DNA of 64,000 nucleotides from Flammeovirga aprica JL-4 (GCF_012844305.1 NZ_JABANE010000022.1:1-64000); one strand, 5' to 3'. Shown: positions 43,387-53,106, counted from the first letter of the stretch. Numbers and translations are program-made. The notes: generated from the sequence alone by a model not told the origin.

Positions 43387-44439
43387 TTAATGACTCAATC
43401 TTTCTAGTCTTGCTAAATTGATAATCGTAATATTTTTATCCTTGATTTCGATCAATTTTTCGTCTTTGAAATCAGATAAAGTACGGATTAAAGTTTCCTT
43501 TGCAGTACCAACGATTTTCGCCAAGTCATCTCTTGTGATCGACATTCTTTCGTTTGGACCTTGTTGGTAACGCTTGTCTAACTGAAGTAACACCTCTGCT
43601 ACACGCTGTCTTACCGAACCGTATGCTAATTTCAATAATTTCTCTTCTTGCTCAATTACCTCTTTTGTTAGAAGCTTGATAAAGGCATGAGAAACGTCTC
43701 TGTTATTGTGAATCAATGAGAAGAAGTCTTCTTTAGGAATCATAGTGATCTCACACTCTTCAAGCACCATTGCACTTTCAGGGTAAGTAACATCTTTCAA
43801 TAAAGCCACATAACCTAAAAACTCACCCGGACCGTGAATACCAGTGATGTATTCCTTTCCGTCTTCGTTTGTTTTGTATGTTTTTACCTTACCGCTTACG
43901 ATCTGTAAAAGTGCATTTGGATGATCACCTTCGTAGAATAACACGCTTTTCTTTTTATAAGTACGTGATTTTCTATTTTCAGAAAGTTTATCCAAGTTAT
44001 TCATTCCTCTAGCATCGCTGATAAATGAATCAAAACCTTCTGGAGATTGCTCATAATGCTTACGAACAGTGTCAGACTTCTTCAGACGGCTTTCAATAGC
44101 GTCCAAAAGCTCAACATCATCAAATGGCTTAGCAATGTAATCATCAGCACCGTGGCTCATTCCTTTTCTGAAATCAGACTTTTCGGCTTTCGCTGTAAGG
44201 AAAATGAAAGGAATACTAGCTGTATTAGGGTCTTTAGATAAAGCGAACAATACACCGTAGCCATCTAACTCAGGCATCATAATGTCGCAAATAATTAAAT
44301 CAGGGTTGGAAGTTCTTGCTTTTTCAACGCCCACCTTACCATTGTCAGCTGTAATTACTTCGTAATTTGATAATTCCAGAATTTCTGATGTGTTTTCACG
44401 CATCTCTAAATTATCCTCTATCAACAGTATTTTTTTCAT
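43387..44439 (-). CDS. Receiver-CRP/FNR fusion response regulator
   Basis: A 350-residue regulator with a receiver domain at 1-122 (phospho-acceptor Asp52 in IICDIMMPELDG; Lys104 in AKPF), a cyclic-nucleotide-binding-type beta barrel at about 160-270 (VLFYEGDHPNALLQIVSGKV, GPGEFLGYVALL) and a Crp-type helix-turn-helix at about 300-335 (ITRDDLAKIVGTAKETLIRTLSDF). The cNMP pocket lacks the usual RxS arginine pattern by eye, so ligand binding is doubtful and phosphorylation is the likely input. It overlaps the upstream kinase gene by 29 bp and is the output end of the operon. Confidence 0.88.
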   Translation of the reverse strand: MKKILLIEDNLEMRENTSEILELSNYEVITADNGKVGVEKARTSNPDLIICDIMMPELDGYGVLFALSKDPNTASIPFIFLTAKAEKSDFRKGMSHGADDYIAKPFDDVELLDAIESRLKKSDTVRKHYEQSPEGFDSFISDARGMNNLDKLSENRKSRTYKKKSVLFYEGDHPNALLQIVSGKVKTYKTNEDGKEYITGIHGPGEFLGYVALLKDVTYPESAMVLEECEITMIPKEDFFSLIHNNRDVSHAFIKLLTKEVIEQEEKLLKLAYGSVRQRVAEVLLQLDKRYQQGPNERMSITRDDLAKIVGTAKETLIRTLSDFKDEKLIEIKDKNITIINLARLERLSH

Positions 44440-46099
44440 TTGGAATAAACTTTTTCGGTATTTTAATTGAGAATGTTGTACCCACGTCTTCTTTACTCTC
44501 GAAGGATATAGATCCGCTCAGCATTTCTAAGTATTTTGTGACAATATTTAGTCCCAAGCCTGTGCCTTGAATATTAATCGCATTTTCAGCTCTAAAGAAT
44601 CGATCAAATAAATGTACTTGATCTTTTTGTGGAATTCCCATTCCTTCATCTTTAATGCTTACACTCAGTTCATTTTCATCAATGCTGGAACTGATCCAGA
44701 TTCGGCTTCCTATACCAGAGTATTTGATGGCGTTTGATAGTAAATTTATAATAATATTTTTCAGTATCTGAGGGTCAGTCTTAAACTGTGATTCCCCTTC
44801 ATGACTGATGATAATTTTCTGTCCCTGCTTCGTAACAGAAGACATCTCATCGCACAAATTATCTATGTAAGAATCCACATCAACAGTCGATCGATGTACA
44901 AACGCCTTACCTTCCTCCAATTTACTAATAGAAAGGAAATCATTCAAGATTTGTGTAAGATTATTAACGCTTGACTTGATACGTTTGATGTGTTTCTCTT
45001 TTTTCTCTTCCTGTTCAGGTGAATTATAGCGGGAAATCAATGAAACAGAAGACATAATTGTACTCAGAGGAGTTCTGAACTCATGTGAAGCCATAGAAAC
45101 AAATCTACTCTTCAACTCATTCAACTGACGCTCTTTGGTCAATGCTTTTCGTATCTCTTCTTCTGCTTTAGCCTGCTGTGTGACATTGAGCATCACCACA
45201 AGCACCTGTTTGGTTTGTTGCCTGCTATTCTTGATCGGAACGATGATCGTAGAATAGTTGAGGTTTTTATATTTAAACTCGAAAATAGCCTCTTCACCTG
45301 TCTCGATCACTTCTTGTGCTAGTTTAAAGCACTTCTGATATTCCTCGGCTCTTGAAGGGTCATTTTCTGAAAGAAATTTAAAGTATTTAGCACCTACAAT
45401 TTTATCTGCATCAAGATCTAAGTCTTTAAATCCAGTACCATCAGCAAAGAGGTAGTGCAGGTTTTCATCCAATACGGCAATAAGACCATAAGGGAAGTTA
45501 TGGGCAATGATTTTATAAATAGCTTGACTTTTCAGAAGCTCATCTTCTGCTTTTTTTCTTTCGAAAATCTGTAATTCCAAATCTTCATTGGAACGCTGTA
45601 AAGTCTTAATGGCATTATCAAGCTGTCGTGTTCTGTCCTGTACCCTTTGTTCAAGTTTCTCGTTGAGTTCCTGAATGTGATTCAGGTGTTTACTGTGCAG
45701 GATACTATGACGGATAGCTCTTTCCAGTTGCTGAGGGGTAATCTGACCTTTTACAAGATAATCAGAAGCACCCGCTACCATGGCTTGCTCATCGACTTTC
45801 ACATCACCTTGTCCCGTCAGTAAGATAAACGGCTTAAAAGGATGGTCCTCTAAACACTCGATGATGAGATCTAAACCACTTTTAGCACCCAGCAAATAAT
45901 CGACAATATAGACATCATGATTTCCTTCATGAACAATCTTAATGGCGTCATCATAACTAGACACCCAGTCAAGTTCATAACTTCTGAAAGGAATATCATC
46001 TAATACATCTTCAGTAATGATATAATCATCCTCATCGTCATCAATGAGGAGTACCTTCACGATTTGATTATGTTGATCCGTATGTTGCGAAAAAGGCAT
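44411..46099 (-). CDS. Receiver-PAS-histidine kinase
   Basis: A 562-residue cytosolic signalling protein with receiver domain at about 14-135 (Asp in YIVDYLLGAKSG near 66, Lys in YLVKGQ near 114), a coiled coil at about 140-190, PAS at about 195-315, HisKA with MASHEFRTPLS (His near 337) and HATPase_c with N box NIIINLLSNAIKY, G1 DEGMGIP and G2 GTGLGLNIV. There are no membrane segments. The kinase starts 12 bp after the single-domain receiver gene and overlaps the receiver-CRP gene, so a relay kinase to REC-CRP is the simplest reading. Confidence 0.9.
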   Translation of the reverse strand: MPFSQHTDQHNQIVKVLLIDDDEDDYIITEDVLDDIPFRSYELDWVSSYDDAIKIVHEGNHDVYIVDYLLGAKSGLDLIIECLEDHPFKPFILLTGQGDVKVDEQAMVAGASDYLVKGQITPQQLERAIRHSILHSKHLNHIQELNEKLEQRVQDRTRQLDNAIKTLQRSNEDLELQIFERKKAEDELLKSQAIYKIIAHNFPYGLIAVLDENLHYLFADGTGFKDLDLDADKIVGAKYFKFLSENDPSRAEEYQKCFKLAQEVIETGEEAIFEFKYKNLNYSTIIVPIKNSRQQTKQVLVVMLNVTQQAKAEEEIRKALTKERQLNELKSRFVSMASHEFRTPLSTIMSSVSLISRYNSPEQEEKKEKHIKRIKSSVNNLTQILNDFLSISKLEEGKAFVHRSTVDVDSYIDNLCDEMSSVTKQGQKIIISHEGESQFKTDPQILKNIIINLLSNAIKYSGIGSRIWISSSIDENELSVSIKDEGMGIPQKDQVHLFDRFFRAENAINIQGTGLGLNIVTKYLEMLSGSISFESKEDVGTTFSIKIPKKFIPNEKNTVDRG

Positions 46100-46111
46100 A
46101 AATTCTGAAAA

Positions 46112-46546
46112 CTATAAATTCGGTAATCTTACCACTTGAAACCAATATTTATTGATTGATTCCACAACTTCAACCATGGATTCAAAAGTTACCGGCTTAG
46201 TAATAAACGAGCTGACCCCTAAGTTATAAGTTTTTACGACATCTTCTTCATCATTTGAAGTTGTTAATATAACTATAGGTATTTTTCTTAAAAGATCATT
46301 GTCTTTGATCTCTTTCAGGCACTCTACTCCGTCTTTTTTTGGCATATTAAGATCTAGTAGAATTAAATCGGGCAATGGAAATTTGTCTTGATCTGAAAAC
46401 GCACCATTATGAGAAAGATAGTCCATTAATTGTTCTCCATCTTCTACAAAGCGGAGCTGAACGGATAAGTTGCTTTCCTCAAAAGCTTCTTCGGTCAGCA
46501 TTCTATCTTCCGGGTCGTCGTCAGCGTAAAGAATAGTGGTTGTCAT
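46112..46546 (-). CDS. Single-domain response regulator (Rcp1-like)
   Basis: A 144-residue receiver without an output domain. The acidic pair ADDDPED (8-14), phospho-acceptor Asp65 in LLDLNMPKKDG, Thr in ILTTSND near 96 and Lys117 in ITKPV are all present. The N-terminal insertion with MDYLSHNGAF is typical of Rcp1/phytochrome-partner regulators, which fits the bacteriophytochrome-type kinase encoded just upstream. It likely shuttles phosphate between the two kinases. Confidence 0.92.
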   Translation of the reverse strand: MTTTILYADDDPEDRMLTEEAFEESNLSVQLRFVEDGEQLMDYLSHNGAFSDQDKFPLPDLILLDLNMPKKDGVECLKEIKDNDLLRKIPIVILTTSNDEEDVVKTYNLGVSSFITKPVTFESMVEVVESINKYWFQVVRLPNL

Positions 46547-46588
46547 AAAGTGAATATTAAATAAAAAAATTAGTCTGAAATGATGTAT

Positions 46589-48079
46589 TTATTCTTCTTC
46601 TAAATCAGTTCTTAAAGTAAAGGTGAAACTGGTTCCTTCTCCGACTTTACTGCTTGCTGTAATGTCACCGCCATGACGTTGTGTGATCTTCTTACAAATA
46701 GCTAATCCAATACCTGAACCATCGTATTTTCGTCCTTCTAGTCTCTGGAAGATCTGGAAGATACGTTCATTATATTTTTCATCAAAACCAATACCATTAT
46801 CCGTTACAGAAATTTCAATTTCATTGGATTTGGAATCATTAACTTCACAGCTGATTCTTATTATTGGTGCAGTATCATCTTTTCTAAATTTGATTGCATT
46901 TGAAATTAAATTTTGGAAAAGCTGTCTTAACTGCGTAATATCTCCTTTTATAGTTGGCAATTCAACTGCACGGATTATCGCTTCCGCTTCATTAATGGCA
47001 ATTTCAAGGTCAGAAATTACATCTTTTAATACTTCGTTGAGATCAATTTCTTCAAAAGGTTTGGCCTTGGAAGAGATTCTTGAGAAGCGTAAAAGGTCGG
47101 TAATCAATTGCTGCATTCTTTCCGCCGAATTCAGCATTCTATTGATGTAGTCTTGTCCTTTAGGTGAAAGGTTTTCTTTCTCTTTTTTACTTAAACGGTC
47201 ACCAAAAGCACGAATCTTTCTTAGCGGTTCCTGCAAATCATGTGAGCTGACGTAAGCAAAATCTTCTAGTTCTCTGTTTTTGAGAATCAATTCCTGCATG
47301 TACTGTTTTACCTTTTGCTCATTTTCAAGTCGTTCTGTAACGTCTTCAGCAAAAATAATGGTACCGCTGATTTGATTGTCACTGTTATACCAAGGGTGTG
47401 CTTCCCATTCAATCCAGATACTGCTGAGGTCCATACGTTCAATATAGTCCATCTGAACACCTGACTTTTCACCCTGCAGTACTCTTTCAAACACATTATA
47501 CCATGAGTCTTTAAAACTAGGCAGTGTTTCTTGGATTGTTTTTCCTTCTAGATTGGTATTTACTCCTAAAGTTTTCTTCCACCTGTTACTAGCAATCAGA
47601 TAAGTGTAATCTTTGTCCAGCATAGCAATAGCGGCAGGAGCATAGTCAGCGTAATATTCCAGTAATTGCTGTTGCTTTACGACCTGAAGTTCACCATTTT
47701 TTCTTTTGGTGATATCGTGCACAAAAGCGGCCACATGAAATTCCTCTTCAATCATCATATGACTGATGCTGACTTCCACGTAGAAAACTTCTTTACTTTT
47801 TTTCTGGGCAATAAATTCTTTTCCGAGTCCCATAGGTCTCACCTCAGGATTTTCAAAATAAGAATTTCTAAGCCCTTTATGCATATTTTTGATAGCATCA
47901 GGAAGCAGTGCTTCCAGTTCCTGACCTATAAGTTCTTCTTCTTTGTAGTCAAATATTTTGCATCCCATGGGATTGATGGCTACGATTACCCCTTTCTTAT
48001 TACAAATAATAATACCCTCTGAAGCAGCGAAAAATAAAGGGGAGAGGAAGTTGTTCTGTTCTAATATTTTTGATGACAT
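46589..48079 (-). CDS. PAS-PAS histidine kinase (phytochrome-type core)
   Basis: A 496-residue soluble kinase with two PAS domains at about 10-125 and 135-255, then a HisKA domain whose H box reads SSHDLQEPLRKI (His near 280), the variant of phytochrome-like kinases, and HATPase_c (NLISNAIKFR, DNGIGFD, GSGIGLAICKK). There is no phytochrome chromophore domain and no membrane segment. It starts 3 nt after the miaA stop codon, so expression is linked to tRNA modification. The ligand or cofactor of its PAS domains is unknown. Confidence 0.9.
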   Translation of the reverse strand: MSSKILEQNNFLSPLFFAASEGIIICNKKGVIVAINPMGCKIFDYKEEELIGQELEALLPDAIKNMHKGLRNSYFENPEVRPMGLGKEFIAQKKSKEVFYVEVSISHMMIEEEFHVAAFVHDITKRKNGELQVVKQQQLLEYYADYAPAAIAMLDKDYTYLIASNRWKKTLGVNTNLEGKTIQETLPSFKDSWYNVFERVLQGEKSGVQMDYIERMDLSSIWIEWEAHPWYNSDNQISGTIIFAEDVTERLENEQKVKQYMQELILKNRELEDFAYVSSHDLQEPLRKIRAFGDRLSKKEKENLSPKGQDYINRMLNSAERMQQLITDLLRFSRISSKAKPFEEIDLNEVLKDVISDLEIAINEAEAIIRAVELPTIKGDITQLRQLFQNLISNAIKFRKDDTAPIIRISCEVNDSKSNEIEISVTDNGIGFDEKYNERIFQIFQRLEGRKYDGSGIGLAICKKITQRHGGDITASSKVGEGTSFTFTLRTDLEEE

Positions 48080-48082
48080 GGT

Positions 48083-48991
48083 TTATAAGTTGAGGGAGTG
48101 GATATATTTAATTACATCTTCTAATTGAGAAGGGTGTACCCAATGGGTGGAAGTATCTCTTTTAAACCAGCTCAATTGTTTTTTAGCGTACCTTCTGCTG
48201 TTTCGCTTAAGGAGTTCAACGGTGGTGTTCCAGTCCTGCTTTCCATCCCAGAAGTCAAAAATCTCTTTGTAGCCTACAGTCTGCAGCGCGTTTTTATCCT
48301 TGTGAGGAAAAAGACTTTCCACTTCTTTAAGAAGGCCATTGTTGAGCATAATATCCATACGCATATTGATACGGTCATAAAGCTCCTGCCGGTCTCTGTT
48401 CAAGCCAATTTTTATGATTTTAAAAGGACGGTTCGCTTTGTACTGACTGCGCTGTCCAGAATACTTTTTGCCTGTAATCTCAATCACCTCAAGTGCTCTG
48501 ATTACACGCTGATAATTGGCTCTATCTACTTGGTTATAATACTCAGGATCTTTTTGTTGCAGTTCTTCTAGCAAAGGTGCTATTCCATCTTGCTTATAAC
48601 GATTATTCAGTACTTCTCTGACGTTAGGATCGCTGGTTGGCATAGGGTCAATGCCATTACAGATCGCATCGACATACATTCCTGAACCGCCAGAAAGGAT
48701 GACATATTTATGATTTTGGAAAAGTTGTTCTAGTAGTTGTAAAGTATCTTTTTCATAGTGCCCGAAACTGTATTCCTGTTCGATGGACAAGTGCCCGACA
48801 AAGTGATGCGGAATTTCCTGCATTTCCTCTTCCGTGGGGCGTGCCGTACCGATCTGCATTTCTTTAAAAAACTGACGGGAATCGGCATAAACAATTTCCG
48901 TGGATAATTTACGTGCTAATTCTACACAAAAGTCGGTTTTACCCACAGCGGTAGGACCAACAACAACTACTAATATTTTTTCTTTTTCCAA
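48083..48991 (-). CDS. miaA: tRNA dimethylallyltransferase MiaA
   Basis: Adds the dimethylallyl group to A37 of tRNAs reading UNN codons. P-loop VVVVGPTAVGKTDF, the DSRQFF segment and GTARPT match MiaA, as do SGGSGMYVDAICNG and VGYKEIFDF further on. The frame opens at ATG 49021, but a TATCTTTG -7 box on the minus strand (49011-49018) lies inside that extension; the in-frame TTG at 48991 (then GAAAAAGAAAAA) gives a normal N-terminus of 302 residues, so I place the start there. It heads an operon with two kinases and two regulators. Confidence 0.9.
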   Translation of the reverse strand: MEKEKILVVVVGPTAVGKTDFCVELARKLSTEIVYADSRQFFKEMQIGTARPTEEEMQEIPHHFVGHLSIEQEYSFGHYEKDTLQLLEQLFQNHKYVILSGGSGMYVDAICNGIDPMPTSDPNVREVLNNRYKQDGIAPLLEELQQKDPEYYNQVDRANYQRVIRALEVIEITGKKYSGQRSQYKANRPFKIIKIGLNRDRQELYDRINMRMDIMLNNGLLKEVESLFPHKDKNALQTVGYKEIFDFWDGKQDWNTTVELLKRNSRRYAKKQLSWFKRDTSTHWVHPSQLEDVIKYIHSLNL

Positions 48992-49010
48992 TATCCTGAA
49001 TAATTTGTTA

Positions 49011-49018
49011 CAAAGATA
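49011..49018 (-). promoter_or_regulatory. Bacteroidota -7 box for miaA and the signalling operon
   Basis: TATCTTTG on the minus strand, 20 nt before the TTG at 48991. The only ATG (49021) would lie upstream of the transcript start, which is the reason for choosing the TTG. Confidence 0.5.
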
Positions 49019-49105
49019 CAAAGGTTAACACCAAGACCATAGCCGGCAGGTTAAATTTTTAAGATAGCAATTCTAAACAGAGTAGGGAAAGAAGAAAACA
49101 AAACT

Positions 49106-49113
49106 TACCTTTG
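49106..49113 (+). promoter_or_regulatory. Bacteroidota -7 box for tdk
   Basis: TACCTTTG matches TAnnTTTG, 24 nt before the ATG at 49138, divergent from the miaA box. Confidence 0.55.
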
Positions 49114-49137
49114 CGATCCTAGTATAAATTAAAGATC

Positions 49138-49740
49138 ATGTTTGTAGAACCTAGATTTCAAGACCGTACCGAAGACAAACCCATCGGATGGATAGAAGTG
49201 GTCTGTGGATCAATGTTTTCGGGTAAAACAGAAGAGTTAATCCGAAGAGTAAACAGAGCCACTATCGCCAAACAAGTAGTTCATATTTTCAAGCCAGCTG
49301 TAGATACAAGGTATCATGAGGAAAATGTGGTTTCTCATAATGCCAACTCAATTATTTCAACTCCAGTCAAATCTGCTGAGGAAATCACACAATATGTTGG
49401 CAAAAATGAAGTTATAGCTATTGACGAGGCACAGTTTTTTGACAACAAATTAGTAGATGTTTGTGTTGAATTGGCCAATGCCGGGCACCGTATCATAGTT
49501 TGTGGTTTGGATATGGATTTTCAAGGAAAACCTTTCGAACCTATGCCGCAATTGATGGCAATTGCAGAATATGTGACAAAATTGCACGCTATTTGTGTAA
49601 AATGTGGTGAACCTGCGCTATATTCATACCGACTATCCGCTTCAGATGAACAAGTGCTTTTAGGAGAAACGGATTCTTATGAGGCGAGATGTCGAAAATG
49701 TTATCAAAAAGGCATGTCCTCTCGAAGTGCAAACTCTTGA
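49138..49740 (+). CDS. tdk: Thymidine kinase (type II)
   Basis: A 200-residue salvage kinase for thymidine and deoxyuridine. P-loop GSMFSGKTEELIRRV near 28-42, the Asp in DEAQFFD near 99, GLDMDFQGKPFEPMP near 123-137 and the lasso with two Cys pairs (CVKC and CRKC) for zinc. Cytosolic. The sensor gene starts 70 bp downstream on the same strand and may be partly co-transcribed. Confidence 0.95.
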   Translation: MFVEPRFQDRTEDKPIGWIEVVCGSMFSGKTEELIRRVNRATIAKQVVHIFKPAVDTRYHEENVVSHNANSIISTPVKSAEEITQYVGKNEVIAIDEAQFFDNKLVDVCVELANAGHRIIVCGLDMDFQGKPFEPMPQLMAIAEYVTKLHAICVKCGEPALYSYRLSASDEQVLLGETDSYEARCRKCYQKGMSSRSANS

Positions 49741-49810
49741 TTTGTAGAGATATTGAAGTTATTTTATGCTTTGCTCTCTACACTGACTTGGCAGAAAAAT
49801 AAACTTCTCG

Positions 49811-52800
49811 ATGCAGAAAAGAATAGATACAGATAATTTAGGACGTCAATTTTCGCGTTACTTTAGTTTCAAAACTATACAAGGAAGAAATGTTTTATTA
49901 ACTACTTCCTACTTATTTATCTTAATAACATTTACCATCCTGGTTGTTTATCAAAACAACTTGGTCAGTGATGTAGGTGATAGGGTAATCCAAACGAGAA
50001 ACCCTATCACTGTCATGACTGCTAGAATCAACGCGGGCTTGGACCGTGTTTCTGCTGCTCAACGAGGTTATTTTATTACGAAAGATGATTCCTATAAAGA
50101 TGAAAGAAACTCTTTATGGGATACAGATATTCTTCCTGCATTAGAAACATTGGAAGAACTAGGAAAGCAACTTACATCACAGGACCGTAGATCAATCGAT
50201 GCCCTTGGTATCCTTTTGAAAGAATACAAACACGGTCAGGATGATTTAGAGCTTTACTTTGAACAACACATCACAGACTTTGCGGCCATTCAGGAAGATG
50301 TAGATACTTATGATTCACTTACGCTGCGTCTGAAATTGGAAAGCTTTAAAAAGAAATCAGAGGTTGACGAATACATTGTAGATTATCTATTGACCACAAT
50401 TTCACCTCTAAAAGCCGAAATCAGAGATTATTTAGGTCCTTTATCACAACAGCAACGTAAAGCCATGCTGGATGATGTGAAAAGAATCAACGAAGATATT
50501 GCATCAGCCAACTCCTCTATTGCCTTCGTAACATTTTTCTTCTCCATTTTAGCCATCGGTTCTTCATTACTTGTAATCCGAACCTTGAATACCTCACTTC
50601 AGCGACCAGTGAATCAATTGGACCGTTTGTCAGTAGGTGATTTAGGACAGGATATTGATGAAACCACCGATGAGATGAATGATATTATCTTATCGAGTAA
50701 TAAGCTGAGGGATAACTTGGGCAGGGCCAGTAGGTTTGCCTTGAGTATTGGTGAAGGTCATTTTGAAGCGAAATTCAAACCTGCCAGTGATTATGACATT
50801 CTAGGTAATGCGTTGGTGCAGATGAGAAATAAGCTGAAAGATGTTGCTTACCAAGATGAAAAAAGAAACTGGATTACAAAGGGTATGGCCCACTTTGGCG
50901 AAATCTTGAGAACAAATCAAGATCTAAAAGAATTATCCAATGCCATTATTAGTGAATTGGTTGCTTACCTCAATGCCAACCAAGGTGAATTATACTTCTT
51001 AGACGAAACAGAAGATCAGCAGAAGTTCTTAAATCTTGAAGCGACTTATGCTTTTGAGAGAAAAAGAATTATTGATAAGAAAATACATATTGACGGCCGT
51101 TTTGGTGAAGGGCTGTTAGGACAAGCCTACCTTTTAGGTGAAACGATTTATTTGAATGACGTACCTGATGGTTATACAGAAATTACATCAGGTTTAGGTG
51201 ATTCTACACCTCGTTCTGTTTTGATTGTTCCTTTAAAAATCAATGATGAAGTAGAAGGGGTATTGGAGATTGCTAGTTTCAAAGAAATCGAGCCGTTTGA
51301 AGTTGAGTTTGTGGAAAGAGTAGCAGAGAGTATTGCTTCTACTTTAAGAACTGCCAAAAACAACCAACGTACCAAAGAGCTCTTATTATCTTCTCAACAG
51401 CAGAGAGATCACTTGAGAAGCCAAGAGGAAGAGATGCGTCAGAACTACGAAGAACTTCAGGCGACGCAGGAGGAGATGGAAAGAAGGCAGAACGAATTGG
51501 AAGCTTTGCGTACTAGCCTTGAAAATCAAGTAAAAGATAGAACAGAGCAGTTAGCCAAAACATTAGAGCGTTTTGATTTAGCTTTCCAAGGAACTTCAGA
51601 AGGTATTTGGGATGCAGTTCTCGTGAATGGCACTCTGGATGAAACTACTAACTTCTGGTGGTCGCACCGATTTGAGGAGTTGCTGGAATATGATGAAGGT
51701 GAATTGCAAAATGATTTCGAGTCGTTTATCAGTAACATTCACCCTGAAGATAGAGATAAAGCTATCAAACTATTTAATGGACTGATTGCAGATCACTTAG
51801 GCATAGCTCCAAACTCTTTAGAGGTTAGACTTCGATTGAAATCAGGAGCCTTTAAATGGTTCTATGTGACAGGAGCAGTAAAACACAACGACAACGGAAT
51901 AGCCCAACGTTTTGCAGGTGCTATTAATGATATATCAAGTACGATAGAATTAAAAATATCACAAGAGCAGTTAAGTATAAGAGAGGCCAACTTAAAAGCA
52001 TTCTTAGATGTAACAAGTGATTTTGTAGTGGCCATAGATCAAAAAATGATCATTACGCTAGCCAACAATGCGATCAAGGAAGTATTTAAAGGAAGAGGGA
52101 TGATCATTGTAGAAGGCGAAACTGTGATGCTTGATTTAGTGCGTTCGGAAAACAAGGCTCGTTATAAAGAGAACTGTAAGAAAGCACTGGAAGGACATGC
52201 ATTTACAGATGAAATGACATTCCAGTTCGGGTCTTCTAAAAGAATTATGGATACTCGTTATTATCCAATTCATGGAGAAGATGGGGAGACCATTGGTGCT
52301 ACGGTGATGTTCCATGATATTACAGGCAGAAAGAAGAGAGAGGAAGAGCTAGAAGAATCAAGAAGACAGTTGAAAGCTATTTTTGATACTTATGAAGCCG
52401 AGGTGTATATGAAAGACCTTGAAGGAAGGTACATCATGGTAGATCAGACGCTGACAAAACGCTTGAACTTGGGTTATGACATCATAGGAAAAACAGACGT
52501 TGAAATCTTTGGAGAAGAAGAAGGAAGCTTGATTTGGGAATTGGACCAAGGTATTTCTGAACAGGAAACAGAAGTTTCTTATGTAGAACAAAGAGAAGAT
52601 GGTACTAAATACAAGTACGTTAAATTCCCAATGGTCAATTCATCGGGTAAAATTTATGCGATGTGTAGTATAGCTTCCCAATTGGAATTTGAAGATTTTG
52701 CTGAAGAAAGTATTGATAAAGTACCAGTTTCTATTGCTTATAGGTCTGTAAGTGATATCAGTGATATCAAAAAGACTACTGGAGTATGGCAAAGCTATTT

Positions 52801-53062
52801 TGGAGGTTCTTCTGACTTGAAGCCATTTGTAAAAGTGGGTGATGAGGAAAAATATGATAAGGCGATGCAAAATATCCAAGAAGCTGTCAAAAATGGGAAG
52901 TCGTATTATGAAACTTACACATTGACACTCAGAGAAGGAAAGAAGATTCTTGTATTGGAGAAAGGCAACTCAGTGTATACAGATTTAGAAGGAGAGGAAG
53001 TTGTTATTTCAGCTTTAATCAATATTACTCCATTAAGACCTAATCATCAGAAAACAGTTTAG
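49811..53062 (+). CDS. Large membrane sensor: 4-helix ectodomain, HAMP, GAF, PAS repeats, no kinase
   Basis: A 1083-residue sensor. Membrane helices at about 28-48 and 236-257 frame a helical extracytoplasmic domain of CHASE3/4HB type (RVSAAQRGYFITKDDSYKDER is a CHASE3-like signature). A HAMP region (about 258-310), a linker, a GAF domain (about 365-515, FGEGLLGQAYLLGETIYL), a long coiled coil (about 520-590, EEEMRQNYEELQATQEEMERR) and three or four PAS domains (about 590-715, 720-845, 850-945, 960-1075) follow. The protein ends after the last PAS domain: there is no HisKA, HATPase, GGDEF or other output. The stop is in frame with no sign of a frameshift into a kinase. It may signal through partner kinases. 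Confidence 0.85.
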   Translation: MQKRIDTDNLGRQFSRYFSFKTIQGRNVLLTTSYLFILITFTILVVYQNNLVSDVGDRVIQTRNPITVMTARINAGLDRVSAAQRGYFITKDDSYKDERNSLWDTDILPALETLEELGKQLTSQDRRSIDALGILLKEYKHGQDDLELYFEQHITDFAAIQEDVDTYDSLTLRLKLESFKKKSEVDEYIVDYLLTTISPLKAEIRDYLGPLSQQQRKAMLDDVKRINEDIASANSSIAFVTFFFSILAIGSSLLVIRTLNTSLQRPVNQLDRLSVGDLGQDIDETTDEMNDIILSSNKLRDNLGRASRFALSIGEGHFEAKFKPASDYDILGNALVQMRNKLKDVAYQDEKRNWITKGMAHFGEILRTNQDLKELSNAIISELVAYLNANQGELYFLDETEDQQKFLNLEATYAFERKRIIDKKIHIDGRFGEGLLGQAYLLGETIYLNDVPDGYTEITSGLGDSTPRSVLIVPLKINDEVEGVLEIASFKEIEPFEVEFVERVAESIASTLRTAKNNQRTKELLLSSQQQRDHLRSQEEEMRQNYEELQATQEEMERRQNELEALRTSLENQVKDRTEQLAKTLERFDLAFQGTSEGIWDAVLVNGTLDETTNFWWSHRFEELLEYDEGELQNDFESFISNIHPEDRDKAIKLFNGLIADHLGIAPNSLEVRLRLKSGAFKWFYVTGAVKHNDNGIAQRFAGAINDISSTIELKISQEQLSIREANLKAFLDVTSDFVVAIDQKMIITLANNAIKEVFKGRGMIIVEGETVMLDLVRSENKARYKENCKKALEGHAFTDEMTFQFGSSKRIMDTRYYPIHGEDGETIGATVMFHDITGRKKREEELEESRRQLKAIFDTYEAEVYMKDLEGRYIMVDQTLTKRLNLGYDIIGKTDVEIFGEEEGSLIWELDQGISEQETEVSYVEQREDGTKYKYVKFPMVNSSGKIYAMCSIASQLEFEDFAEESIDKVPVSIAYRSVSDISDIKKTTGVWQSYFGGSSDLKPFVKVGDEEKYDKAMQNIQEAVKNGKSYYETYTLTLREGKKILVLEKGNSVYTDLEGEEVVISALINITPLRPNHQKTV

Positions 53063-53106
53063 GTGATATTTTGACCAAGTACTTATTATTCAACGCTTGA
53101 ATTGAT

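Noticed and set aside
46683-47150. 155-codon plus-strand frame opposite the PAS histidine kinase
   Set aside because: The opposite strand encodes the H box and the ATP-binding boxes of a kinase, so this is a shadow frame.
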